Positions 9,058 through 17,460 of a DNA stretch of 64,000 nucleotides are shown here, piece by piece (position 1 is the stretch's first letter; each line of letters begins with the position of its first letter). Made by a program: the position numbers and the translations under genes. Where the stretch lies: positions 159,762 to 223,761 of the forward strand of contig VGJS01000001.1 in NCBI GenBank assembly GCA_016867395.1, read 5' to 3'. Source of the stretch: Candidatus Handelsmanbacteria bacterium (GTDB lineage Bacteria; Latescibacterota; UBA2968; UBA8231). Below the pieces are notes generated by a model. It was not told where the DNA came from. It did not search any database and worked only from the letters and a program-made list of their open reading frames with translations.

Positions 9058-11193
9058 TCAGTAAGCCACCGCCACCGGCAGCGTCCTAGCCAGGGTTCCC
9101 CCGTCCGTCTCGACCTGCACCCGCGCCAGGTACACGCCCGGAGCGACACGCTCGCCCTGGTCGTCCCGACCATCCCACTCCACCTCGTGCGCACCCGCTC
9201 CCTGGGTCCCGGCGAACCAGCCCCTCACCCGCCTTCCTCCCAAGGTGTAGATCTCGACCTTCACCTCGGCGGCGACCAGCACCCGGAACAGGGAATACTT
9301 GATACGCACCCGGTCGTTGACGCCATCCCCCTGCGGGGTAAAGGCAGCTGGTAGCGCCTCCACCTTGCCCAGCACCCCCTGGAGCGAGGCGCCCAGTGCC
9401 ACCACCACCAGCCGGTCAGTTCCCACCTCCGGGCTGGCGTCCCCGGCCTCCACCTCCTGCACCAGCCCGGCCTCGGCTCGGCGGAACACCTCGGCCCGCA
9501 GTTCGTCGGAGGCCCCGTATATCGCCGTTTTCAGGTGAAGGCGCAAGCGCTTATCCCTGGCCTGACTCACCCGTTGCGGCAGGTACACCACCAGGCCCTG
9601 GGCTTCTGCCACCACGCTGTCGGGGGTGACCTGGACCAAAGGTTGCCCCATCGCCAAGGCCTGGAATTGCGCTGCCGGGATTCGCAGGCGTATTGCGTCG
9701 AACCCATCCTGGCCGGTGGAGGAAAAATCCGCCCTGATCTCGTACGCAAACTCGGCCAGTTCACCCACCTGAACCTGCACCAGGTGTTGGGGGGGCTGTA
9801 GCAGGCTGGCCAGGGCCACCTCGCCCAGGACCCGCTCCGCCAGTAGGGACGCCGCCTCAACACCTATGGAGTCCAGCCGCGCGAACTCCCACAGGCTCCT
9901 GGTCTCCATGGAAACCTGAAGTTGAATATAGCGCCCGCGTGGCGCACGAGGCCGCTCGCCCGAAGACCGCAGGGGCGCTGACCAAAAGCTCCAGTTCTGC
10001 CGATCATCGGCGATCGGACCCCGCCATCCTACTGCCGGCGGGTCCCAGGGCCAGACCCTGGGCTTCAGGCCCTCATACTCCGCCTCGCTCACTTCGACCG
10101 CCTGAGCCATGTCGTTGTAGCTGTTAAAGGATATCGGCGTGTCGTCCAGGCCGGTCTTGACCTTAACCTCTACGGCGGCATCCGCCTCAGGGGCAGACAC
10201 CAGACCTTCCCCCTCCCGCCGCCACTTGCTGATCCCCAGCACCACCTTTCCCAGGTTTACCACCTTTCCCAGATCTATCACCTCTGACTCCCACGTCGCT
10301 TTGGGGACAAAACCTCTGCCGAACACTTCGAGTTCGGCGATGGCATAGCGGGTGAAGATCCGCGGGGCGTCCGGGATCACCCGCATGCGCAGGAATCGCA
10401 GGTATTGCAGGGGAAAGCGAACGTCGATGACCGGATCGAAATTCTGGTCCTCGCTGGCCAAGGGGATGTCAAGGGCCTGGTAGTAGTCGGGGCAGTTGCA
10501 CTCCGCCCCCGGAACCCCGCCAGCCGTCTCGACCTGGCTCTCTACCAGCGACTGGTTATTGCTGGCAGTCACCTGGTACTGTTTGAAGGCATAGTTAGGG
10601 CGGTACGGCTCCTGGAAAAATGGATCTACCCCTTCCGGCGGGACCAGGACGAACCGGTCCACCGGCATCTGCCCCCCCAGGTCGAGGGTGTAGAACTCCC
10701 CCCAGACTCCTCCCTTCCCCCCGCTAGCTTCCCAGAGTCTGCCGATGTAATTGGTGTTGAGATCCCCGTCGATGAACTCGATTTCGTTGGCCACATGACC
10801 AGGCCTAGCGATATCTCCTATTCCCCGCCAGACCCTGGGCATGCCTTCGCGGTAGTGGATGTCGATGGGTTCCCGGTAGCGCGTCCAGTTGCGCAACTGA
10901 AGGACGAGGTTCTGATCGGGCTTGAGCTCCAAGGGCTGGATGGAGCCGGGGACCGCCGCGTCGTCGACCATGACATTCAGGCCGGTCCAGGAGGTCCACG
11001 CCTCACCGGCGGCGCCTCCAAGCTGCCAGTGAACTTCCTGGGCCCACGAGCCCTCAAAGGCAAGGAGTAGGGCCATCAGGCAGAAAAAGCCCCCCCTTTC
11101 CCACGTCGCGGGCCAACCTGGCCCACGGCCCACCCTGGCGCCTGGGCAGAAACATCGCCGAAGCGCGTCAGAGCCGGCCCTGTTTTGCCTCAT
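9058..11193 (-). CDS. Secreted discoidin protein with FlgD-like C-terminal domain (C)
   Basis: This ~711-residue exported protein is first of the three tandem paralogues. Its signal peptide is long, with a basic N-terminus and then the core FFCLMALLLAFEGSWA. It carries an F5/8C-like region (DGDLNTNYIGRLW, FYTLDLGGQMPVDRFVLVP, YLRFLRMRVIPDAP, YAIAELEVFG), the shared GPIADDRQNWSFWSAP block and a C-terminal FlgD-like Ig module (FTPQGDGVND, YTLGGRRVRGW, WDGRD, APGVYLARV) ending in AVAY. An in-frame 18-bp microduplication near 10241-10271 doubles NLGKVV. The ATG at 11193 is preferred because a TACAAT sequence lies directly against the alternative ATG at 11211. Together the trio could form a surface-binding layer. 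Confidence 0.72.
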   Translation of the reverse strand: MRQNRAGSDALRRCFCPGARVGRGPGWPATWERGGFFCLMALLLAFEGSWAQEVHWQLGGAAGEAWTSWTGLNVMVDDAAVPGSIQPLELKPDQNLVLQLRNWTRYREPIDIHYREGMPRVWRGIGDIARPGHVANEIEFIDGDLNTNYIGRLWEASGGKGGVWGEFYTLDLGGQMPVDRFVLVPPEGVDPFFQEPYRPNYAFKQYQVTASNNQSLVESQVETAGGVPGAECNCPDYYQALDIPLASEDQNFDPVIDVRFPLQYLRFLRMRVIPDAPRIFTRYAIAELEVFGRGFVPKATWESEVIDLGKVVNLGKVVLGISKWRREGEGLVSAPEADAAVEVKVKTGLDDTPISFNSYNDMAQAVEVSEAEYEGLKPRVWPWDPPAVGWRGPIADDRQNWSFWSAPLRSSGERPRAPRGRYIQLQVSMETRSLWEFARLDSIGVEAASLLAERVLGEVALASLLQPPQHLVQVQVGELAEFAYEIRADFSSTGQDGFDAIRLRIPAAQFQALAMGQPLVQVTPDSVVAEAQGLVVYLPQRVSQARDKRLRLHLKTAIYGASDELRAEVFRRAEAGLVQEVEAGDASPEVGTDRLVVVALGASLQGVLGKVEALPAAFTPQGDGVNDRVRIKYSLFRVLVAAEVKVEIYTLGGRRVRGWFAGTQGAGAHEVEWDGRDDQGERVAPGVYLARVQVETDGGTLARTLPVAVAY

Positions 11194-11361
11194 ATCACCA
11201 CATGGGCTCATATTGTATCGTTTTTGTTATCGATGCGGGGGGGTCGGAGGTAAACCCACCGACAACCCCTCTGCGGAAAGCAGGGGAGATTTTTCTGAAA
11301 ATATTATAAACCCGCTAGATATGTCAAACATTTTCTTTTTTTGATCATAGCACTCGGAGCG
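11194..11361 (-). promoter_or_regulatory. AT-rich intergenic region, probable promoter and structured leader of the discoidin operon
   Basis: This is the only sizeable AT-rich gap in region A. On the minus strand it has a perfect TATAAT (11303-11308). A TTGACA (11322-11327) lies only 13 bp away, too close to pair with it, so the -35 is unclear. Downstream are two potential stems: a CCCCTGC arm pairing with GCAGAGGGG, and GTCGG pairing with CCGAC. A second -10-like TACAAT lies at 11212-11217. No convincing U-tract terminator is seen for the DUF6785-type gene ending at 11362, so read-through into the discoidin genes is possible. Confidence 0.4.
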
Positions 11362-13347
11362 CTACCCCCAGAAGATCACATTGCCGGTCATACCAGTGAA
11401 ATGGTCGATGATGAGGAAAAACCCCCCGGGGACGATTTGTCCGAGGATTAGGCCCATAAAAAACGGCCGGGTTTTCAGATACAGGCCTACTCCCCCGTAC
11501 TTCAGCACCAACACCTTGATCAGCCAGGCCAGGAACATGTTGAACCACAGGTGGTCCATGATCCATATCGGGCCGATGGGATAGCCCAGCGGGTGCAAAG
11601 GCCACCAGGAGTACCGCCACCTCGCCACCATCAGCAGAGTCATGGCCGCAGCCCCGATCCCGGTGTTAATCCAGCCCCAGAGGTGGGGGGTTGAGGGGGA
11701 GCGAAGCAAGTTGCCAACGTCGTCGTATCCCCTCCGCTCGGACCAGATCTGGAGGTTCAGCGCTCCGTACTTGTGGCACAATGTCATGATGGCCCAGGAC
11801 GACCCCACCAACCCCACCGCCAGGGCCAGGATCAGCGCCCAGAACAGGTACTGCTTTCTCCCCTTCAATTCCTCTCCCAACCTGAGTCCGTTGGCACAGG
11901 AGGTCATGACAAAGCTGCGCACATTGTTGACCCAGAAATAGGTGGTCGCCAGGATCACCAGCCCCTGCGTGCCGATCACCGATGAGCCGACCGCCGAGAC
12001 CAGGATGCCCGCCGGCCCTACCGGCGGCGACCCATCGGAAAGCCCGCTTTCGGCCACCACCCTGGTGTACCCCACGATCAAGGTGGCAGATAGAAAGAAG
12101 AGGCTGAGCGACACCCACACCGGCATCCCCGCCAACCACAGCCAGACCACCATTAGAGCCGTGCCGCCGATCAGAATAACTACAGCGGTGCGGTAGGAGA
12201 GGATTTCGCGCGAATCGTCCACCTGCGGGTCGCCCAGGAACGCTTTGCGGAAGACGTCCTTCAGGTGGCGGCGGGCAGTCCACAACCCGCCCAGAAAAAG
12301 CACCAGCATCCCGCCCATCGACTGATGCGCCAGAATCGGGTTATACACCGCGTGCGCCCCCCGCAGCACCTCAGAACTGGTGACCCCCAGCACCCCAAAA
12401 ACCCCGCGCAGCGCATTGGCGAAGAGGTTGAAAAACCACAGACTAAAGGCGATCTCCGTTTTGAGGAAATAGAAAAACCCGAGGATGTTGAAGCGGAACT
12501 TAAACTGGAGTTCCGAGGTTCCGCGGAACAGGGGCACGATCAGGTGGACCATGTCCACGTCCTGGGCGAGGACAAAGAGGTCGGGAAAGTAGTTGTAGAG
12601 CCCGTGCATAGTGCCCCAGGTGGCGGGAATGGCAAAGCCCACCCACATCACCGGGTTCTTAAACAGGGGGCTGAGACCTCCACTGGCGCTCCCCGTTTCC
12701 GCCATCGCTAGAGGCACCTGCACCAGGGGGTAGATCAGTCTTTCATTCTCGATCCACTGCTTTCGCAGGATCACCATGGTGGCGATCATCACCAGGAAAA
12801 GCGCCCAGATGAAGGGGGTCCAGAGCCACAGCGTCGGCAACCACGCCTCCCAGGGGATGGAACGGCCCTGCCCCATCCCCTGGTAGAAGGGGTCCAGGAT
12901 GGCGGGGTTGTTGGGCATCATCCAGTCGGGGAGATAGGGATGGATCAGGTTTTCCCACTCGTTCTCCGGCGTGGCGTAGTAGAAGGGATCGGTGAGCTGG
13001 GTGAGGAAACGCGCGACAAAGAGGGTGGGAAGGGGGGAGGCCATGACCATCATGATGTAGATCAGCAAGAGCTCTCCCCGGCGCAGGCCCAAGCGCCAAT
13101 GGACCCGCCTGGCCAGGGGATTGACGGTGCTAGCGAGGAGAAAGAGTAGAAAAACCGCCCCTACCGTGCTGGTCCCCAGGGCCATGAAGGACCCCTGCAG
13201 GTAGAGAGTGCCATAGGCGTCGCCGGCGGCGACAAAAAACGAGAACAAGCATCCCAGGACCAGGGCCCTGGGGGTAAAGACCGAGGAGTCCACCGCGGAT
13301 GGAGGAGAGTTCTCGCTGGGCGCGCTTGAAGGTCTTGGCTGTGCCAT
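11362..13347 (-). CDS. DUF6785/DUF6784-type polytopic membrane protein
   Basis: This 661-residue integral membrane protein has about a dozen hydrophobic segments. It is clearly paralogous to 45296-47221: both have FYYATPENEW or SYYATPENNW, a VPLAMAETG or VPIAMIGDP turn after a LIYPLVQ or LLFPLLQ helix, TRVVAESGL or TRIVAEGGL, and a WWPLHPLGYPIG or WWPIHPLGFPIA block with LVLKYGG or LVLHYGG near the end. I recognise the family as DUF6785 (N-terminal) plus DUF6784 (C-terminal), common in Latescibacterota-like and Planctomycetes-like genomes and distantly reminiscent of oligopeptide-type transporters. Transport is a guess; no substrate is known. It precedes the discoidin operon on the same strand. 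Confidence 0.75.
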   Translation of the reverse strand: MAQPRPSSAPSENSPPSAVDSSVFTPRALVLGCLFSFFVAAGDAYGTLYLQGSFMALGTSTVGAVFLLFLLASTVNPLARRVHWRLGLRRGELLLIYIMMVMASPLPTLFVARFLTQLTDPFYYATPENEWENLIHPYLPDWMMPNNPAILDPFYQGMGQGRSIPWEAWLPTLWLWTPFIWALFLVMIATMVILRKQWIENERLIYPLVQVPLAMAETGSASGGLSPLFKNPVMWVGFAIPATWGTMHGLYNYFPDLFVLAQDVDMVHLIVPLFRGTSELQFKFRFNILGFFYFLKTEIAFSLWFFNLFANALRGVFGVLGVTSSEVLRGAHAVYNPILAHQSMGGMLVLFLGGLWTARRHLKDVFRKAFLGDPQVDDSREILSYRTAVVILIGGTALMVVWLWLAGMPVWVSLSLFFLSATLIVGYTRVVAESGLSDGSPPVGPAGILVSAVGSSVIGTQGLVILATTYFWVNNVRSFVMTSCANGLRLGEELKGRKQYLFWALILALAVGLVGSSWAIMTLCHKYGALNLQIWSERRGYDDVGNLLRSPSTPHLWGWINTGIGAAAMTLLMVARWRYSWWPLHPLGYPIGPIWIMDHLWFNMFLAWLIKVLVLKYGGVGLYLKTRPFFMGLILGQIVPGGFFLIIDHFTGMTGNVIFWG

Positions 13348-13526
13348 CCCCTGCTTTGCGGATAGGGCGGGCTCTGGCGCGGCAAGGGCAACGCCGGCGC
13401 GGGAAGAGAGCCCCCAAAATACACGAAGCGCCGGCGTCTATCAAGCTCTACAAATCCCCAAGGCTTAAACGATGGGGCGGCCACGGTGGGCTGCCGCCAG
13501 TTGTGCGGAGCCTTGGAGCGCCAGAT

Positions 13527-14261
13527 CTAATCCATGATCAAGCCCCCGTTCACGTCGATGATCTCCCCGGTGAGGTGGCGCGCCTCCTCCGAGGCCAGGA
13601 AGAGGGCGCAGGCCGCCACGTCACGGGGCTCTCCCACCTCGCCCAGGGGGATTCTGGCGGCCAGTTCCCCGTGGTTGGCCGTCTGGGTCATGGCAGTGGC
13701 GATGACCCCAGGGGCAATGGCGTTCACCCGCACCTTGTAGGGAGCCAGGTATTGGGCTAGTCCAATGGTGAGGGCGCTGACTCCGGCCTTGGCCGCGGCG
13801 TAGGGGGGATGGCCGGTAAACCCTCCGCTCTTGGCTGCCACCGAACTCATGTTGACGATGGCCCCGGAGCCCCGCTCCTTCAGCAGCGGGATGGCGGCCT
13901 GGCAGCAGAGAAAGGTGCCCTTGAGGTTCACATCCAGAATGCGATCCCAGGTCTCCTCGCTGCAATCCTCAAAGGTGGTGGAGAGCAGGATGCCAGCGTT
14001 GTTGACCAGCACGTCCAGCCGGCCATAGCTGCCGGTGACTGCGGCGAAACCCTCCGCCACCCCCGCCTTGGAAGCGACGTCCAGTTCTATGGGCAGGCCG
14101 GGTCGCGCCAGCGCGCCGGCGCTCTGGCTGGCCAGCGCCGGGTCGATATCCGCCACCGCCACCAAAGCCCCTTCCTGGGCAAAGAGTTCGCAGATAGCCC
14201 GGCCAATGCCCCGCCCACCCCCGGTCACCAGACATACCTTGTCAGCCAAGCGCCCCGCCAT
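13527..14261 (-). CDS. Short-chain dehydrogenase/reductase (FabG-like)
   Basis: This 244-residue classical SDR is of normal length. The cofactor loop TGGGRGIGR is near residue 14, followed by NNAG, a catalytic Ser (NMSSVAA) and YAAAK. An acidic residue after the second strand (VADIDP) suggests preference for NAD(H). It probably oxidises or reduces a hydroxyl/keto group on a sugar or acyl substrate; which one cannot be told. A near-ideal AGGAGG site precedes the ATG. It sits 9 bp downstream of the GH20-like gene on the same strand, so a shared role in sugar catabolism is plausible. Confidence 0.85.
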   Translation of the reverse strand: MAGRLADKVCLVTGGGRGIGRAICELFAQEGALVAVADIDPALASQSAGALARPGLPIELDVASKAGVAEGFAAVTGSYGRLDVLVNNAGILLSTTFEDCSEETWDRILDVNLKGTFLCCQAAIPLLKERGSGAIVNMSSVAAKSGGFTGHPPYAAAKAGVSALTIGLAQYLAPYKVRVNAIAPGVIATAMTQTANHGELAARIPLGEVGEPRDVAACALFLASEEARHLTGEIIDVNGGLIMD

Positions 14262-14270
14262 GTCCTCCTC

Positions 14271-16415
14271 CTAAGTTGTAATCTCCAGGGGTTTTGCCCC
14301 TTCGGTGTTGCTACCCGCTAAATGGCGGTATCCCCCTGGGGAGGAGCCTTCGAGCAGATACAGGTACCGCCCCTCCGCGTAGGTGCAGATCTGGCCCACC
14401 GTGCGCTGGGTGGCATCAATGGCATCGTGGACCCGGAAATGCCAGGGCTCTGGACCCAGGTTGCTCCGCCAGGCGCGGATGGCCCCGGCATTGGCCTCCC
14501 CGGCCCTTCGCAAGGCTTGGAGCCGGGAGCGCAGTACCTCCTGCTCCTTTGCGTTTGCATAAGCCCCCAGGGCGATGGCCTCGGCGACCCAAAACAGGGC
14601 CTCGGCCAGGTCGAGGTACGAGCCCACCACCCCGGTTTCGAGGGCCGGCCCCGGATCGGCCCACCCCCTGGCCAGGTCCAGCGCTCTGGCGCAGACCTGG
14701 CGTTTGCGCCCAAAGTCCTCCGGGTCGGCGAAGTAGCGGAACATGCCCTCCCCCAGCACGGGCCGGCAATGCTCCCGAACCATCTGGGCGGCCCGGCCCG
14801 AGGAATAGCAGACCGGGAACTCGGCGTCGTACAGGTCGAATTCGAGCGGTCCCACCAGCCCGGCCCAAGCCGCGAAACCGTCGGGGTCGGGCCAGCCCTG
14901 GCGGGTGGCCCATGAGGCGGCGAACTCCTCCTCGCTGCGCCCACCGGCGTTCCAGGCCCATTCTGCCAGGGCATGGATATTAAAATCGCAGATCTCCCTG
15001 GCCAGCCCATCCCAGGCCATCATCCCGTATCCCCCCCGGTATCCCCGGCGCAGCAGTTGTCTCACGTAGTCGCGCACCCGGTGGGCCGAGGATTCTGGGA
15101 GCTTGAACTCCGGGGTGTCCACCGCGGCGTTGGCGGTGAGGGGCACGTCGTAGCTGGCCAGCCAGCGGTTTAGGCCGGCCCAGTGGTCGAACAGCGGGTT
15201 GCTAAAGAGGTCGCGCGGGGTGCAGGCCACCCTTTCCAGCTCAGTGGCGCAGCACCTTTCGATCCTCACCTCCGGGGGGGTCTCGGCCAAAATCCGGTGG
15301 TCCCCCTCGGCGGTGGTGGTGGAAAGAAAAAGCCGGATGCGCAGCGCCGGGTGCGCGGCCCTGGCCCGCTGCCAGGCCGCCACAAAGGCGCGGGCTTCGA
15401 GCACGAACTGCCCCACCGCCGTACAGGGCGCACAGCCGCATTGGGCCGGCCTTTCGCTCAGCCAGCAGCTCACCTCAAGGGCGCCCTGGGACGCCAGATC
15501 CTCCAGCCATTCGGCCAGGATCTGGACCAGCAGGGGTTGGGAGGCGCAGGGGGCGCGGTGCTGGTTGCCCGCTTTGTGGGCCGCGTACCGCCCGGCCAGG
15601 GCCCCGTCTCCCACCCCGGCCAGTTCGGGGTAAGCGGCAAAGAGACCCCGGTCGTGGAGGAAGTTTAGGTGGACGATGTAAGGGACGTAGTTGAAGGCCC
15701 GCTGCCGGCTCTCTTTTAGCAAATCCAGGTCAATCAGGGCGTGGTTGGGCCGGCCCCGGACCACCGGCTGCAGCCGGGTGTCGGCCATCTTGCCGTAGTT
15801 GAGCTTGATCGAGGACAGCCAGGGAATCCATTCCGTGGGCTGGGGGAAATTCCACAGCCCACGCTCCTCCAAGTCCGGCCAGTCCACCACCTCCACCAGG
15901 GGGATGTGCACCTGTCCCGCGTCCAGCACCGGGCTTAGCAACTGCGCCAAGGTCAGGGCCGCGTAGTAGACCCCAGCCGGCCCGCCGCCGGCCAGCACCA
16001 GGCCCTCCTTCCCCAAAGGCTCGATGAGGTACGCCTGCTCCCGGTTGGGCAAACCCGCCAGCCTTCCCGCCCCGGCCAGCCGCCACCTCTCCACCTGCCC
16101 CTGAGCATCGGCCACCCCCAAAAGGATCTCGAATCCCGCCCCCTGGGGCCGGCACCCGGCCTGGCGCTGGAACAGGGCCTCCAACTCCGCGGCGGCCTGC
16201 CGCTCCGCCGGACCGGCCCCGGCCCGTAGGCGCAGCCCTACCTGCGCCGGGGGCAGGACCACCTCGCCCTCGAAGCGGAGTTCGTGGGGCAAAGGCAGCA
16301 CGTACCTCGACCACTGTGCGGGGGAAAACCCCATCCTCACCACCTCCTCTGGCAAATGGGCGCGGGTCCACAAGATACCCCACTTGTCGGGGTCGGACAA
16401 TTCCCGTGGCCCCAT
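14271..16415 (-). CDS. GH20-like (beta-hexosaminidase family) protein without a signal peptide
   Basis: This ~714-residue protein resembles glycoside hydrolase family 20. It has an N-terminal GH20b-like domain (FEILLGVADAQG, AYLIEPLG, AGVYYAALTLAQLLSP) followed by a barrel start (VEVVDWPDLEERG, IKLNYGKM). The usual Asp-Glu catalytic pair is not obvious: the corresponding stretch reads CWLSERPAQCGCAPC, with three clustered cysteines. A long helical C-terminal region (YLDLAEALFWVAEAIALG) follows. No signal peptide is seen, so it would act in the cytoplasm. The start is uncertain; ATG 16415 is chosen, GTG 16433 is possible, and open frame further upstream overlaps the divergent lipid-kinase gene and is not credible. 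Activity on amino sugars is inference. Confidence 0.65.
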   Translation of the reverse strand: MGPRELSDPDKWGILWTRAHLPEEVVRMGFSPAQWSRYVLPLPHELRFEGEVVLPPAQVGLRLRAGAGPAERQAAAELEALFQRQAGCRPQGAGFEILLGVADAQGQVERWRLAGAGRLAGLPNREQAYLIEPLGKEGLVLAGGGPAGVYYAALTLAQLLSPVLDAGQVHIPLVEVVDWPDLEERGLWNFPQPTEWIPWLSSIKLNYGKMADTRLQPVVRGRPNHALIDLDLLKESRQRAFNYVPYIVHLNFLHDRGLFAAYPELAGVGDGALAGRYAAHKAGNQHRAPCASQPLLVQILAEWLEDLASQGALEVSCWLSERPAQCGCAPCTAVGQFVLEARAFVAAWQRARAAHPALRIRLFLSTTTAEGDHRILAETPPEVRIERCCATELERVACTPRDLFSNPLFDHWAGLNRWLASYDVPLTANAAVDTPEFKLPESSAHRVRDYVRQLLRRGYRGGYGMMAWDGLAREICDFNIHALAEWAWNAGGRSEEEFAASWATRQGWPDPDGFAAWAGLVGPLEFDLYDAEFPVCYSSGRAAQMVREHCRPVLGEGMFRYFADPEDFGRKRQVCARALDLARGWADPGPALETGVVGSYLDLAEALFWVAEAIALGAYANAKEQEVLRSRLQALRRAGEANAGAIRAWRSNLGPEPWHFRVHDAIDATQRTVGQICTYAEGRYLYLLEGSSPGGYRHLAGSNTEGAKPLEITT

Positions 16416-16509
16416 CCGCTTGATGCGGCCCACTCCTGTGCCTATGGTAGTGCCCCGCCTGTATGGGTGGTGATCGAGATCCGCCTCGTCAACCCCAGCC
16501 TTATAACTG

Positions 16510-17376
16510 ATGACCTGGGTGCTGATCGCCAACCCCGCGGCCGGAGGAGGCCGGGGACGCCGCCTCGCCGAGAGGGCCGCACGGGAACTAGGACCGGCAG
16601 TGGACCTGCGCCTGACCCAAGCCCCCGGCCACGCCCAGGAACTGGCCCGCCAGGCCCTCAAGGAGGGCTGCCAGCGCCTGGTGGTCCTGGGTGGGGACGG
16701 CACCCTGCACGAGGTGCTGCCGGCCCTGGCCCACACCCAGGTGCCTCTGGGCCTGCTGCCCTGTGGCACCGGCAACGACCTGGCCCGCGCCCTGGGGGTG
16801 CCGCGCAACCTGGACCAGGCCCTGGGGCTTTTGCGCCGAGGGCGCCCCTCCTCTATTGACCTGGCCAGGGCCGGGGAGGCCCTGTTCTGCACCGTGGCGG
16901 CCTTTGGCTTCGACGCCCAGATCAGCGAGGCCATGCGCCAAGGGCAGATCCCCTTCTCCGGGACCGCCGGCTATCTCTACGCCACCCTGGGCCACCTCTC
17001 CCGCTTCACCCCCCTCCAGGTGCGGTTGGAGGGGGAGTTTGGGGGCTTTGAGGGCCAGGTGCTGCTGGTGGCCACCGCCAATACCCGTTCCTACGGCGGG
17101 GGCATGAAGATCGCCCCGGCCGCCAACCCTCGGGACGGCAAACTGGAGGTGTGCATTGTGCGCGAACTGCCCCGGCGCCAGGTGCTCGCCCTACTGCCCC
17201 GGCTCTTCTGGGGGGACCACGTCCACCACCAGGCGGTGCGCATCGAGCGCACCGCCTGGCTGCGCCTCCATAGCGCCCAGCCCCAACTGCTGCACGCCGA
17301 CGGCGAGCCCTTGGCCCACACCCCCCTCACCATCGAGGCCCTGCCCAGGGCCCTCCAGGTGGTACTCCCCGACTGA
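16510..17376 (+). CDS. Diacylglycerol/lipid kinase (YegS/DagK family)
   Basis: This 288-residue protein is of usual length for the family. It has the NPAAGGGRG nucleotide-binding loop at the N-terminus, then the GGDGTLHEV signature and the LPCGTGNDLARAL motif, and a C-terminal beta-sandwich with the GGMKIAPAANPRDGKLEV block. It should phosphorylate diacylglycerol or a related lipid with ATP at the inner membrane. It lies 84 bp upstream of the Mla-type operon on the same strand, which fits a role in phospholipid homeostasis. A TATAAC box lies only two bases upstream of the ATG; I do not treat it as this gene's promoter. Confidence 0.9.
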   Translation: MTWVLIANPAAGGGRGRRLAERAARELGPAVDLRLTQAPGHAQELARQALKEGCQRLVVLGGDGTLHEVLPALAHTQVPLGLLPCGTGNDLARALGVPRNLDQALGLLRRGRPSSIDLARAGEALFCTVAAFGFDAQISEAMRQGQIPFSGTAGYLYATLGHLSRFTPLQVRLEGEFGGFEGQVLLVATANTRSYGGGMKIAPAANPRDGKLEVCIVRELPRRQVLALLPRLFWGDHVHHQAVRIERTAWLRLHSAQPQLLHADGEPLAHTPLTIEALPRALQVVLPD

Positions 17377-17460
17377 TCCCACACTTGCCCTTGGTCCCGG
17401 TCTTTGGCATATTAAGGGCGCCGCCTGCCGGCTTCTCCTTTGCCCGGGGTTCCCCCCAAG

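Noticed and set aside
11303..11327. TTGACA plus TATAAT upstream of the discoidin operon as a matched promoter pair
   Set aside because: The boxes are only 13 bp apart, too close for sigma70; only the TATAAT is kept as part of a weak regulatory call.
16502..16507. TATAAC as the promoter of the lipid kinase gene
   Set aside because: It lies two bases before the ATG and has no -35, so transcription would begin inside the coding region.
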